In this document: piece by piece, positions 43,912 to 52,362 of the stretch
Layout of the letters: every line of letters starts with the position of its first letter
Position numbering within the stretch: position 1 is the first letter of the stretch
NCBI GenBank assembly: GCA_004376575.1
Contig: SOJN01000080.1
Span: forward strand, 1-64,000
Source of the DNA: a candidate division TA06 bacterium
Lineage (GTDB): Bacteria > Hydrothermota > DG-26 > E44-bin18
DNA: 64,000 nt
Reading direction: 5' to 3'
The notes under the pieces: generated by a model
Seen by the model: the letters and a program-made list of their open reading frames with translations, nothing else
Database searches by the model: none
Told to the model about the DNA's origin: nothing
Translations under genes and position numbers: made by a program

Positions 43912-44972
43912 CAGTGTCCTTCCTTGAGCCTTTTCTTCAAGAGATCAATACGCTCTATGGGAGTCGGGTCCACCCCGTTCAGCATTGCCAGATAGAAACT
44001 GACATAGTCACCCAGGAAAACCAGAGAGAAGAGCCTGGCAAGGTTCCCAGTTCCGCTGGCCGTCAAGCTCTCCACTTCGGCCATCTGGGAGATGATCTCC
44101 TTCGTAACCGCAAGCCTTCTCCTTAGTTTCTCAGAGAGGTTGCCAGGATCAAGAAACAGGACATGGGAAGCGTACGAGACTTCCCTCGGAATCCCCCAAC
44201 CGACGATTTCATTGTGGTCAAGCTCAGGCAGACTGCTGTAATGGCATAGACTCTTTGCATTCTCGTTGATCTGAGTCGACCATCTTCTTGCGACCGGGTC
44301 GGTCATTCTGCTCGAGGAGTATACGAACGGCAGTTTGTGTGCCAGCTTTCCAGCTATTTTCTTGGCAGGGTTCTTCTTCACTGGGTTATCAGGTTCAAGA
44401 ACATTCTTCATTTTCTTCAGGACATCTCCCACTTCTTCAAGCTCGGTTGTAAGTCCCGAAACGTCAAAGGCGAGGCCGATAGATAGTAGAATAGAAGTGC
44501 TAAGAAACCCGATTGCACACCTGGGTGGCATCCCCCTAGGAACGGTCAAGAAGGGGATTGACTCCGATTTTGCAATTTCCGTGAGACTGCCCCCACTTGC
44601 TATGCACACAATCCGAGCTCTCTTTCTCTTACCATCCTCAAAAGCGCTCAGAGTCTCCTCTGTGTTGCCAGAATAGCTCACGGCAATAAGAAGTGTATTC
44701 CTGGTTACGAAGGATGGTACTTCATAATTCCTGACCACCCAAACCGGTGCAGGAAGGTTCGAGGAGAGATATGCACTGACCAAATCCCCGCCAATGGCCG
44801 AACCACCCATCCCGGCTACGACCACCGAACTGAAGCGTGCTTTCAAGTTCAATTTGGCTTCCTGAAAGCTCTTGCTTGCCATAGAGAATTGGTCAGGCAG
44901 GTTGCCAATGAGCATCCGCATCTTGGATTTATCGAGCTTGGTAATATACCCGGGATCATCCAGTCTTTCCAA
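43911..44972 (-). CDS. bifunctional phosphoglucose/phosphomannose isomerase (SIS)
   Basis: 353 residues with a SIS-fold start VVVAGMGGSAIGGDLVSAYL, VSYSGNTEETLSAFE, and a GFLSTSILLSIGLAF middle. The C-terminal KSLCHYSSLPELDHNEIVGW segment is typical of the bifunctional PGI/PMI family common in archaea and some bacteria. It interconverts fructose-6-phosphate with glucose-6- and mannose-6-phosphate, feeding the next gene's nucleotidyltransferase. Confidence 0.92.
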   Translation of the reverse strand: MERLDDPGYITKLDKSKMRMLIGNLPDQFSMASKSFQEAKLNLKARFSSVVVAGMGGSAIGGDLVSAYLSSNLPAPVWVVRNYEVPSFVTRNTLLIAVSYSGNTEETLSAFEDGKRKRARIVCIASGGSLTEIAKSESIPFLTVPRGMPPRCAIGFLSTSILLSIGLAFDVSGLTTELEEVGDVLKKMKNVLEPDNPVKKNPAKKIAGKLAHKLPFVYSSSRMTDPVARRWSTQINENAKSLCHYSSLPELDHNEIVGWGIPREVSYASHVLFLDPGNLSEKLRRRLAVTKEIISQMAEVESLTASGTGNLARLFSLVFLGDYVSFYLAMLNGVDPTPIERIDLLKKRLKEGH

Positions 44973-44974
44973 GC

Positions 44975-46747
44975 TTAATCTTCTCCGTCGTCAAAGAGAA
45001 CCTTTGCCAGATCGGGAAACTTCCGCTCGAGTTGTTCTCTAAGGTATGATCTGATTTCTTCCGGACTGTTGAGCAACATGACTTTCTCAGCCATGGCCCT
45101 CGCTTCATCCGAGTGTATTCCTCTTATAATCTTCTTCGTCTCGAGTAGAACGATGGGGCTGGTAGAAAGCTCGTCCACGTCCAGACCAATGAGAACGGGA
45201 ACAGCCAGCGGATCTCCAGCCATTTCGCCGCACACTCCGACCCAGATGTCGTTATCGTGACCAGCGTCAATCGTCATTTTGATCAGTTTGAGCACAGCCG
45301 GATGCAGAGGCTCGTAGAGGTAGGCTACTCGTTCGTTTGTACGATCAACGGCAATAGTGTATTGGGTCAGGTCGTTCGAACCAATTGAGAAGAAGTCGCA
45401 TTCCTTGGCAAGGTGAGTTGCAGAGAGCGCTGCAGCAGGCGTCTCGACCATTATGCCAACTTCTATCTTGTCGTGAAAAGGAATGCCCCTCTTCCGTAGT
45501 TCAACTTTGGTTTCTTCAAGAATTGACCTCGCCTGCCTCAGTTCTTCAATCATGGAGATCATGGGAAACATTATCTTTACATTTTCTTTCACGCTGGCCC
45601 GAAGGATCGCCCGGAGTTGCTGCTTGAAGAACTCAATCTCCGACAGAGATATCCTGATAGCCCTCCACCCCATGAATGGGTTTGGCTCGCTGATATTCTC
45701 TGTAATTTTGTCTCCGCCAATGTCCAGGGTCCTGATTATCACAGATTCTGGATAGACCCTTTCTGCGACCGTGGCGTATGCCGCGTACTGCTCTTCCTCA
45801 CTGGGTGGCTTTTCAGTGGCAAGGAAAAGGAACTCCGTCCTGTACAGGCCTATGCCCTTGGCTCCCCGGGCGATAGCGGTAGTCACCTCCCCGGGCATTT
45901 CGATATTACCGGAAAGTTCGACCGAACGCCCATCGAACGTGGTGGCGGGCTGATCTTTGAGAAGCATAAGGCGTTCACAGAACCGCTCATATCTTTTCTT
46001 ATCCTGCTCATAGTTTCTAAGGGTAGGTTCCTTAGGATTGACGATGACTATCCCTCTATTGCCATCAACAATCATTCTGTCCCCATCCTGAATGTCTTTC
46101 AACTCATGCGTCAGACCAACCACTGCTGGAATCTCAAGGGCTCTGGCCATTATGGCTGCGTGCGATGTCGTTCCACCGTGCTGGGTCGCAAAACCAAGAA
46201 CCTGGTGGCCGTGAAGCTTTGCCGTGTCAGAAGGGCTCAGGTTGTCAGCAACGACAACAACCTCTTTCTCTGGGAGGGCAAAGCTAAGTACACAAGAGCG
46301 GTCAAGATGGCAGAGAACTCTCCTGGAGACGTCTTCCAGGTCCGCAGACCTCTCTCTCAGATAACTATCACCAACACTCGACAGCCTTTTTATCGCCCGA
46401 TGGACTGTATCATAGAAAACAGATTCTGCGTTTCTCCGTTCCTTTCTGATCTTATTTTCGGTATCCTTGATTACAGCCACGTCATCCAGCACGAGTAATT
46501 GAGCATCAAGGAACATCGCATGACCATCACCCAGGTCTTCAGAAACTTTCGTCTTCAGCTCGGTGAGCTCAGCCTTAGCCTCAGTTATCGCGCGGTGAAA
46601 CTTTTCGATTTCCGAATCAATCTTGTCATTATCTATGGACTTGGCGGCAACAGAAGGATTTTCTCTGTCGACCATGTACACCTCACCAACAGCTATCCCT
46701 GGTGACGCGCACAGACCTCTAAGAACCTTTTCCCGCCTAGTCCTCAT
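44975..46747 (-). CDS. ptsI: PTS enzyme I (phosphoenolpyruvate-protein phosphotransferase)
   Basis: 590 residues from the ATG at 46747, which overlaps ptsH by 11 bp. The phosphohistidine site GFATQHGGTTSHAAIMARALEIPAVVG, the PEP-binding KGIGLYRTEFLFLA and the C-terminal FFSIGSNDLTQYTIAVDRTNERVAYLYEPLHPAVLKLI are intact. With HPr it forms the general PTS chain. No EII permease is near, so it may serve a regulatory PTS. Confidence 0.96.
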   Translation of the reverse strand: MRTRREKVLRGLCASPGIAVGEVYMVDRENPSVAAKSIDNDKIDSEIEKFHRAITEAKAELTELKTKVSEDLGDGHAMFLDAQLLVLDDVAVIKDTENKIRKERRNAESVFYDTVHRAIKRLSSVGDSYLRERSADLEDVSRRVLCHLDRSCVLSFALPEKEVVVVADNLSPSDTAKLHGHQVLGFATQHGGTTSHAAIMARALEIPAVVGLTHELKDIQDGDRMIVDGNRGIVIVNPKEPTLRNYEQDKKRYERFCERLMLLKDQPATTFDGRSVELSGNIEMPGEVTTAIARGAKGIGLYRTEFLFLATEKPPSEEEQYAAYATVAERVYPESVIIRTLDIGGDKITENISEPNPFMGWRAIRISLSEIEFFKQQLRAILRASVKENVKIMFPMISMIEELRQARSILEETKVELRKRGIPFHDKIEVGIMVETPAAALSATHLAKECDFFSIGSNDLTQYTIAVDRTNERVAYLYEPLHPAVLKLIKMTIDAGHDNDIWVGVCGEMAGDPLAVPVLIGLDVDELSTSPIVLLETKKIIRGIHSDEARAMAEKVMLLNSPEEIRSYLREQLERKFPDLAKVLFDDGED

Positions 46748-47003
46748 CAAACTTCCTTTCCACAAGCCCAACCAGGGCATCCACTACCTCTGCCTCGTCC
46801 TCTCCTTCTGCCCTTATGGTCACAATGCTCCCCTTCTCCGCAGCCAGCATCATGACTCCCATTATTGATTTGGCATTCACTTCCATGTCGTCTTTTGAAA
46901 GCGTCACCTCGGACTTGTATTTTCCTGCGGTCTTGACGAGCATGGCGGCAGGCCGGGCGTGTAAGCCTAACTTATTGATAATCTTGACCTTTCTCTCTGT
47001 CAA
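46737..47003 (-). CDS. ptsH: phosphocarrier protein HPr
   Basis: 88 residues from a TTG at 47003 (TERKVKIINKLGLHARPAAM): His15 is the phosphorylated residue. NAKSIMGVMMLAA holds the Ser46-equivalent serine. The frame could open at a TTG at 47030, but a promoter ending near 47034 would place that codon at the transcript start, so 47003 is preferred. It gives the family length. Confidence 0.9.
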   Translation of the reverse strand: MTERKVKIINKLGLHARPAAMLVKTAGKYKSEVTLSKDDMEVNAKSIMGVMMLAAEKGSIVTIRAEGEDEAEVVDALVGLVERKFDED

Positions 47004-47033
47004 AATGTCGCCCCGGGATTCGAGAGACAAAAA

Positions 47034-47062
47034 AGACTACACACTCCCTTCCCCACTGTCAA
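47034..47062 (-). promoter_or_regulatory. promoter of the ptsH-ptsI-SIS-NTase-metK-ahcY operon
   Basis: -35 TTGACA (47062-47057), 17-bp spacer, -10 TAGTCT (47039-47034). It decides the HPr start, because the transcript would begin near 47027. Confidence 0.65.
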
Positions 47063-47110
47063 CCCCAATTTCAATTCAGTTGGGTCAATCGATAGATAGA
47101 GAGAAGAATG

Positions 47111-48121
47111 CTACTTGATGAGGTAGGCCGCCTTTGAAAACGAGCTACTGCCCGCGCCGACCCTGAAGAAGTAAACGCCGGAAGCGACGGGCTTGCCCTG
47201 AGAATCTGTTCCTCCCCACACAAACGAGCCATTGTCCGATTCACATGTACAGACCAGGCGGCCAAGTGAGTCATATATGCGGAGAATGATGGGTTGTCCC
47301 ATATCCGTAGTGCCATTCATGCTCAGCCTGATGTCGGTCTTGAGCCTGAACGGGTTCGGATAGACACTAAGACTGATCCCAGTACCTGGACCCAGGGTGT
47401 TTGATTCTTCAATGCCTGTCTCTGAAATGTCAATCTTGTAAACCAGATTCGTACCTGCATCCACATTCCAGAGGTAAGTACCATCAAAACCAAGCCCTTT
47501 TGGCTGGTCACCCGGGGCGAGAAAGCAAGTCTCAACTGTGCCGGTTTGTGAAACTCTGAATATTGAATCTCTTTCAGTGTCAGCGATCCACACATCTGAA
47601 CCATCAAAGGCGAGCCCTGAGGCTTCTAGCCCCGGGGCCTGGAATTCCGTGAACACGAATCCCGATATAGGATCCTGTTCATATGCTGCTGAAGGTGAGG
47701 AATGGTTAGTTGACCAGACATGTCCATTCCCGTAGGCCACACCCCAGACGCTCTGGTTTGATTCGGCGGGAGCGTCGATAAAATAGAGCCTCTCCCCATT
47801 CACTGGATTTATCTTATTGATGCGCTTTTCGAAATCTTCGCCCATCCAGAAAAAGGCGCCGTCCCAACCGAGCCCGCCTATTTGCCAACCGGCACCAAGA
47901 ATCAGAGATCCGACCATGTCGCCGCTGTCCGGATCGTACTTGTAAATGATATTAGAGGTACTATCAACAACACAAATGTATTGACCATCAAAGCAGAGTC
48001 CTGAGGGCCTGCCGCTGGGTCCCTCAAACTGAAAGACCACATCCCCAAACCCTGCAAATAGTGGAGCCACCATAGCACCTGAAAGAACCATGGAGACACA
48101 TATGAGAACGAGTTTTGCCAT
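47111..48121 (-). CDS. exported NHL-like propeller protein with C-terminal sorting domain
   Basis: 336 residues. Signal peptide LVLICVSMVLSGAMVAPLFAG. Six or so repeats around GLCFDGQYICVVDSTSNIIYKYDP, GLGWDGAFFWMGED, GVAYGNGHVWSTN, GLAFDGSDVWIADTERDSIFRV and GLGFDGTYLWNVDAGTNLVYKID form a propeller. The end (LSVYPNPFRLKTDIRLS, IYDSLGRLVC, ASGVYFFRVGAG...KAAYLIK) is a Por/FlgD-like sorting domain. It is a surface protein like those of the accessory array but lies in the core half and lacks the module promoter. Role unknown. Confidence 0.85.
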   Translation of the reverse strand: MAKLVLICVSMVLSGAMVAPLFAGFGDVVFQFEGPSGRPSGLCFDGQYICVVDSTSNIIYKYDPDSGDMVGSLILGAGWQIGGLGWDGAFFWMGEDFEKRINKINPVNGERLYFIDAPAESNQSVWGVAYGNGHVWSTNHSSPSAAYEQDPISGFVFTEFQAPGLEASGLAFDGSDVWIADTERDSIFRVSQTGTVETCFLAPGDQPKGLGFDGTYLWNVDAGTNLVYKIDISETGIEESNTLGPGTGISLSVYPNPFRLKTDIRLSMNGTTDMGQPIILRIYDSLGRLVCTCESDNGSFVWGGTDSQGKPVASGVYFFRVGAGSSSFSKAAYLIK

Positions 48122-48263
48122 TTGCTCCTGCTTTTTCTCTGTTGAGAATGGCTAACCAGACCCGGCTATCGTCTTGATTGGAACCAGATACCACTCTGGG
48201 CAACATGCCTGGAAAGGAGAGCTGCCTCGAATTGTCGTTAGAGTCTCTGATCTTCAGCAGAGG

Positions 48264-48554
48264 TCAGTCCTTCACCTCATTAACAAGATACCCGGCATAT
48301 CGGTCGTCAGACTGCTTCTTCAGGCTGAGCTTCAGTCCAGAAAACCTACCACCATTCGACTCCACCATGTGCTGGAGAGGGTCGGCAAGGGATTTCGCTC
48401 CAATGAACATTGTCCGCTCCTCGCCTGTATCTTCAACCCGGACATTAACCGCAGGTGCGTAGCCCCTTGTCGTATTAATAACAAATGGTTCCGTCATTAT
48501 CTTGATAGTCACACCAACGGTATCAACTCTCAACGGGTCTTTTCTCTCAGGCAT
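48264..48554 (-). CDS. hypothetical protein, OB-fold-like
   Basis: 96 residues from the ATG at 48554 (GGAGGT four bases upstream; a GTG at 48566 would overlap it). Alternating hydrophobic strands (VDTVGVTIKIMTEPFVI, APAVNVRVEDTGEERTMFIG, LKLSLKK) suggest a small beta-barrel. I do not recognise it. A near-consensus promoter lies immediately upstream, so it is a separately transcribed, probably well-expressed gene. Confidence 0.7.
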   Translation of the reverse strand: MPERKDPLRVDTVGVTIKIMTEPFVINTTRGYAPAVNVRVEDTGEERTMFIGAKSLADPLQHMVESNGGRFSGLKLSLKKQSDDRYAGYLVNEVKD

Positions 48555-48579
48555 CGTTACCTCCACTTTGCACTACTGT

Positions 48580-48608
48580 ATTATACTGTGCTGTACACCG
48601 CAAGTCAA
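48580..48608 (-). promoter_or_regulatory. near-consensus promoter for the OB-fold-like gene
   Basis: -35 TTGACT (48608-48603), 17-bp spacer, -10 TATAAT (48585-48580). It is one of the best sigma-70 matches in the window. Confidence 0.75.
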
Positions 48609-48676
48609 GCCCGAAAGCGCTGTACGCTATACGCTGTATGTTGTACGAAGAGAAGCTTTCAGCTGTCAGCTTGACC

Positions 48677-48862
48677 CCTGGAACCACAGATTAACACACC
48701 CTCCTTCGCTTCCTCCTTCGCCATATTCGGCTACGGAGGACTGACGCTTTCGAACTACGAAGGACAGGGATTTTCACAAGATTGTTCTTCTGGTTTGGGT
48801 TGAGCCATAAGGATGTGGTTTGAATCTGTGTGAATCTCGTGAAATCTCGTGGTTTCAATGTT
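48677..48862. repeat. MITE-like inverted repeat, copy 2, with an insert
   Basis: Reverse-complement relative of 40,178-40,283: TTGAATCTGTGTGAATCTCG...ATCTCGTGGTTTCA matches its left arm and GGAACCACAGATTAACACA its right arm. Between them a roughly 70-bp block (CCTCCTTCGC...ACTACGAAGGACAG) is inserted. The rest of 48,567-48,940 holds no gene. Confidence 0.55.
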
Positions 48863-48940
48863 TTCAGTTTCGCAATTTCGGGGGGAGGAGGTAAGATGGG
48901 AAGGGAATTTCCTAATTTCGGGCTTCTAGGTGCGCCCGTC

Positions 48941-49477
48941 TTACGTCTTAAGTGTCCGGCCGTACGCGAACAGGCCTCCCGCTTCATATATGTCCAGCTC
49001 TACCTTGGATGCAGAATTGCCTTGAATGACAACCTTCCTTGTCAAATCAGTCACATTGCCCGATTCCAGATCCAACTCTATCTCATCACCACTCTGAAGA
49101 GGAGGTTTCACTTCCATTGAAGGGATTGCCAGTATCGCAAGCCCGCTATTCACTGCATTCCTCTTGTAGATGGCTCCGAATGAGATCGCAACTACAGCAG
49201 AAACGCCAAGACTGCGAAAGCAGTCGACTGCCTGTTGTCTCGAGGAACCGCATCCGAAGTTCTTGCCGACAACAATTATGTCACTCTTCCCCACTTTTTC
49301 TGGAAACCCCTCCCAACCCTTCAGATTGCCAAAGGCGTACTGGCCCATCTTTTCTATGTCTGTGACCGCAAGGTGTGAGTTGTGGAAAATCTGGTCCGTA
49401 TCGATATCATGTACGAGAAGGCCGTCCTTGCCAGCGATCACCCATACTTTCCCCTTTATGTTTTTCGGCCTGGCCAC
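48941..49477 (-). CDS. aconitase/LeuD-type small subunit (second pair)
   Basis: About 178 residues from a GTG at 49477 (a TTG at 49486 is possible). The swivelling-domain motifs VHDIDTDQIFHN and VVGKNFGCGSSRQQAVDCFRSLGVSAVVAISFGAIYKRNAVNSGL are clear. It works with the adjacent large subunit to dehydrate and rehydrate a 2-hydroxy acid. Compared with the other small subunit (51,859) it has a longer insertion (SHLAVTDIEKMGQYAFGN). Specificity cannot be assigned. Confidence 0.85.
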   Translation of the reverse strand: MARPKNIKGKVWVIAGKDGLLVHDIDTDQIFHNSHLAVTDIEKMGQYAFGNLKGWEGFPEKVGKSDIIVVGKNFGCGSSRQQAVDCFRSLGVSAVVAISFGAIYKRNAVNSGLAILAIPSMEVKPPLQSGDEIELDLESGNVTDLTRKVVIQGNSASKVELDIYEAGGLFAYGRTLKT

Positions 49478-49478
49478 T

Positions 49479-50741
49479 CTACACAAACTCCAGTGGATTT
49501 GTGATTTGTCCTTTTATGGCAGTCGCTGCCGCCGTAGCAGCGCTTGCCAGGTATGTCTCCCCCGCCCCCTGCTTTCCTGCAAAGTTGCGGTTACTCGTGC
49601 TTATTTGTATTTCGCCAGCACCGGTCATGCCTATCTGTCCACTGGCACATCCCCCGCAACCTGGATTGGAAACTATGACGCCTGCCTCAAAAAGGATTTT
49701 AAGAACGCCGGTTTTCAGCATTTCACCATAGACTTCTTTTGTTGCTGGAACCGCCTTGGCCATCACACCCGCAGCCACCCTGTTGTCCTTGAGTATGTTG
49801 GCAGCAGTTTGGAAATCGTCGAACCTGCCGTTCGTGCATGAACCAAAGAAGACTGAGGTTACTTTTGTTCCCGCAAGCTCGTCCACAGGCTTCACGTTGT
49901 CAGGCCTTCCTGGAAGTGATATCTGGGGCTTGAGGTCTTCAACGTCAATCGCCAGTTCGTCTGCATATGAGACATCCTCGTCCGCGTTCATGACAGTCAA
50001 CTTCTTTTTGCCAGATCTCTCGCCACAGAACTGCAGAACCTCCTTGCCAGGTGGAATAAAGGCTGCTATTGCACCCATTTCTGTGGCCATGCTTGCAACC
50101 GTGATTCTTCCTGAGAGGGGCAATTCCTCTATGGTCTCTCCATAGAACTCAATGCACTTGCCCAGCGCTCTCTCAGTCTTCAAGACGTTCAAGACAGCAA
50201 GTATCAAATCCTTTGCCGAAGATGGAGGCGAATATGAACCGTTGACCTCCACCTTTACAGTCTCCGGGACTTCAAACCAGACTTTCCCAGTCTTGAAAGC
50301 AAAAGCAATGTCTTGATCTCCCATTCCCTGTCCAAACGCTCCCACGGCTCCGAGGATATTCATGTGGCTGTCGGTGCCGACAACAATGAGACCTGGCAGA
50401 ACCAGCCCCTGTTCCATGAGGACGTGTGTCCCTATCCCCATGTCGACATCGAAAACCCTTATCCCTTGCACCTCTGCAAAGTCCCTGCAGATCTGCTGGT
50501 TGTTGGCGTAGGGCACATTCTTTGCCGGCACCACGCAGTCAAAGGTGAAAAAGGTTTTGGATCTATCCCCGACACTGCTTCCAGCATATTCGCGTTCGAA
50601 ATTCTTCACGACGTTTGCGCCCCCAAAATCACGCGCTGACCTGAGATCGAGATCCATCCACACTACCTTCCCCGGTGCGACCTCGTCACTCGTATGATTC
50701 TTGATTATCTTCTCAATTACAGTATTGCCCATGGCGAACAT
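49479..50741 (-). CDS. aconitase/LeuC-type large subunit (second pair)
   Basis: 420 residues with the iron-sulfur cysteines in FFGSCTNGRFDD and SNPGCGGCASGQIGMTGAGE, plus LVVGTDSHMNILGAVGAFGQGMG. It belongs to the aconitase superfamily branch of 3-isopropylmalate dehydratase, homoaconitase and dimethylmalate dehydratase. The CGGCASG variant differs from the CGPCLGAHEG of the other large subunit, which indicates distinct substrates. Gap to the dehydrogenase gene is 6 bp. Confidence 0.88.
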   Translation of the reverse strand: MFAMGNTVIEKIIKNHTSDEVAPGKVVWMDLDLRSARDFGGANVVKNFEREYAGSSVGDRSKTFFTFDCVVPAKNVPYANNQQICRDFAEVQGIRVFDVDMGIGTHVLMEQGLVLPGLIVVGTDSHMNILGAVGAFGQGMGDQDIAFAFKTGKVWFEVPETVKVEVNGSYSPPSSAKDLILAVLNVLKTERALGKCIEFYGETIEELPLSGRITVASMATEMGAIAAFIPPGKEVLQFCGERSGKKKLTVMNADEDVSYADELAIDVEDLKPQISLPGRPDNVKPVDELAGTKVTSVFFGSCTNGRFDDFQTAANILKDNRVAAGVMAKAVPATKEVYGEMLKTGVLKILFEAGVIVSNPGCGGCASGQIGMTGAGEIQISTSNRNFAGKQGAGETYLASAATAAATAIKGQITNPLEFV

Positions 50742-50747
50742 GCTGAG

Positions 50748-51866
50748 CTAAAGGTTTCTTGCTACCTCTTCTGCAACCTCAAGTGTAGTGTTCTTTCCTC
50801 CCATATCGTACGTCCGCACCTTCTCCGCCCTGATAACAGCTGCAATTGAATCTTCAAGCTTGTTTGACATCTCCTGCTCACCTATGTGTTCGAGCATCAG
50901 CTTCGTGGATATGAGCATGGCAGTTGGATTAACTTTGTACTGGCCTGCATACTTTGGTGCTGACCCATGTGTCGGTTCGAACAACGCGTAATCGTCACCT
51001 ATGTTCGCGCTCGGGGAGAACCCCAGTCCGCCAACAAGCTGTCCGCAAAGGTCAGAGATTATATCCCCGAACATGTTCGAAGAGACAAGAACACCGTAGT
51101 CTTGAGGATTCTTGACAAGCCACATACACATGGCGTCAATGTTTGCTTCCCACAGTTCCACTCCCGGATACTCAGACGCCATCTTCCTCGCTTCTCCCAC
51201 CATCAGCCCGCTCGTCTCACGGATCACGTTCGGTTTTTCGACGACTGTCACGGTCTTCCTGCCATTCTTCTTCGCATAATTGAACGCGCTCTTCAGGATC
51301 CTCTGGCACCCTTTCCTGGTGAATATCCTGCAAGACAATGCTATGTCTTCACAATCAACATCCTTGAATTTCGACATCTTCTTGTGCTTTTCGAGAAGAA
51401 GGGCCTTCAATTTCTCGGGCAGCGGCTGGAACTCAACACCGCAGTATAGTCCTTCTGTGTTTTCACGAAACACGACAAGGTCAATACCATCTCTGTAGTT
51501 CAGGGGATTGCCAGGATATGCCTTGCAGGGTCTCATGTTTGTATACAGATCAAACTCCTGCCTCAATCTGACGATTGGGCTGAAGTAGACGTACCCCTTG
51601 TCTGCGAGCTCAGGATCAATCTCCTTCGCGGCCTCTTCCCTCGGCTTGGAGGTTATGGCCCCAAAAAGACAGCACTCAGTCGTCTTCATCATGTCTATTG
51701 TTCTCTGAGGAAGAGGTTCACCCTCATGACACCAGAATTCCCATCCAACATCTCCGTAAACATACTCAGTATCTAGCTTCAGGGCTTTCAGGACGATCAT
51801 TGCCGCTTCCATCACATCTTTTCCGATTCCGTCACCTGGAAGGACTGCAATTCTATGTTTAGCCAT
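50748..51866 (-). CDS. isocitrate/isopropylmalate dehydrogenase family protein
   Basis: 372 residues from the ATG at 51866 (overlaps the upstream small subunit by 8 bp). Motifs: IAVLPGDGIGKDVMEAAM, LVVFRENTEGLYCGVEF, VEKPNVIRETSGLM and the metal/NAD region FGDIISDLCGQLVGGLGFSPSANIGDDYALFEPTHGSAPKYAG. It oxidatively decarboxylates a 2-hydroxy diacid with NAD(P). Isocitrate, homoisocitrate or isopropylmalate are possible substrates. One dehydrogenase between two LeuCD pairs is unusual. Confidence 0.9.
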   Translation of the reverse strand: MAKHRIAVLPGDGIGKDVMEAAMIVLKALKLDTEYVYGDVGWEFWCHEGEPLPQRTIDMMKTTECCLFGAITSKPREEAAKEIDPELADKGYVYFSPIVRLRQEFDLYTNMRPCKAYPGNPLNYRDGIDLVVFRENTEGLYCGVEFQPLPEKLKALLLEKHKKMSKFKDVDCEDIALSCRIFTRKGCQRILKSAFNYAKKNGRKTVTVVEKPNVIRETSGLMVGEARKMASEYPGVELWEANIDAMCMWLVKNPQDYGVLVSSNMFGDIISDLCGQLVGGLGFSPSANIGDDYALFEPTHGSAPKYAGQYKVNPTAMLISTKLMLEHIGEQEMSNKLEDSIAAVIRAEKVRTYDMGGKNTTLEVAEEVARNL

Positions 51867-52347
51867 TTGTTTCCAGCTCCTTCTTGATATGGGCCAGCAA
51901 ACCGCCATCTCTTATTATTTCCATTATGAATTCCGGAAACGGAACAAACTCATAGACCTTGTCTTTGGCGCGTATCTCTCCACTGACCAGGTCAATTTCG
52001 ATGATTTCACCGGGCTTCAGAGTTCCGGCCGCGTCAGGGCATACTATCGCGGGAAGTCCGAAGTTGATTGCATTCCTGTAGAATATCCTGGCGAAAGACT
52101 CTGCGATGACTCCTTCAACTCCAGCGTATTTAAGGCAGGACGCGGCCTGCTCTCTGGATGAACCGCACCCGAAGTTGCTGCCCGCGACTATTATATCGCC
52201 CTTCTCGACCTTGCCTGCAAAATCCGGATCCAGGTCTTCCAGCGCGTGGCCTGCTATCTCCTGTGGATCAGTAACAGTGTAGGTGTACTTACCAGGAAAG
52301 ATTACGTCTGTGTTAACGTCATTGCCGTACTTCCAGACTTTGCCCAC
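51859..52347 (-). CDS. aconitase/LeuD-type small subunit (first pair)
   Basis: 162 residues: KYGNDVNTDVIFPGKYT, VAGSNFGCGSSREQAASCLKYAGVEGVIAESFARIFYRNAINFGLP and a C-terminal helix. The YxRN (FYRNAINFG) segment is the LeuD/HacB hallmark. It starts 15 bp after the large subunit. Length fits archaeal-type 3-isopropylmalate dehydratase small subunits. Confidence 0.9.
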   Translation of the reverse strand: MGKVWKYGNDVNTDVIFPGKYTYTVTDPQEIAGHALEDLDPDFAGKVEKGDIIVAGSNFGCGSSREQAASCLKYAGVEGVIAESFARIFYRNAINFGLPAIVCPDAAGTLKPGEIIEIDLVSGEIRAKDKVYEFVPFPEFIMEIIRDGGLLAHIKKELETNG

Positions 52348-52362
52348 TACGCAATCCTCCTC

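Noticed and set aside
45617-46498. Plus-strand ORF of 293 codons
   Set aside because: It is antisense to ptsI, whose motifs are complete on the minus strand.
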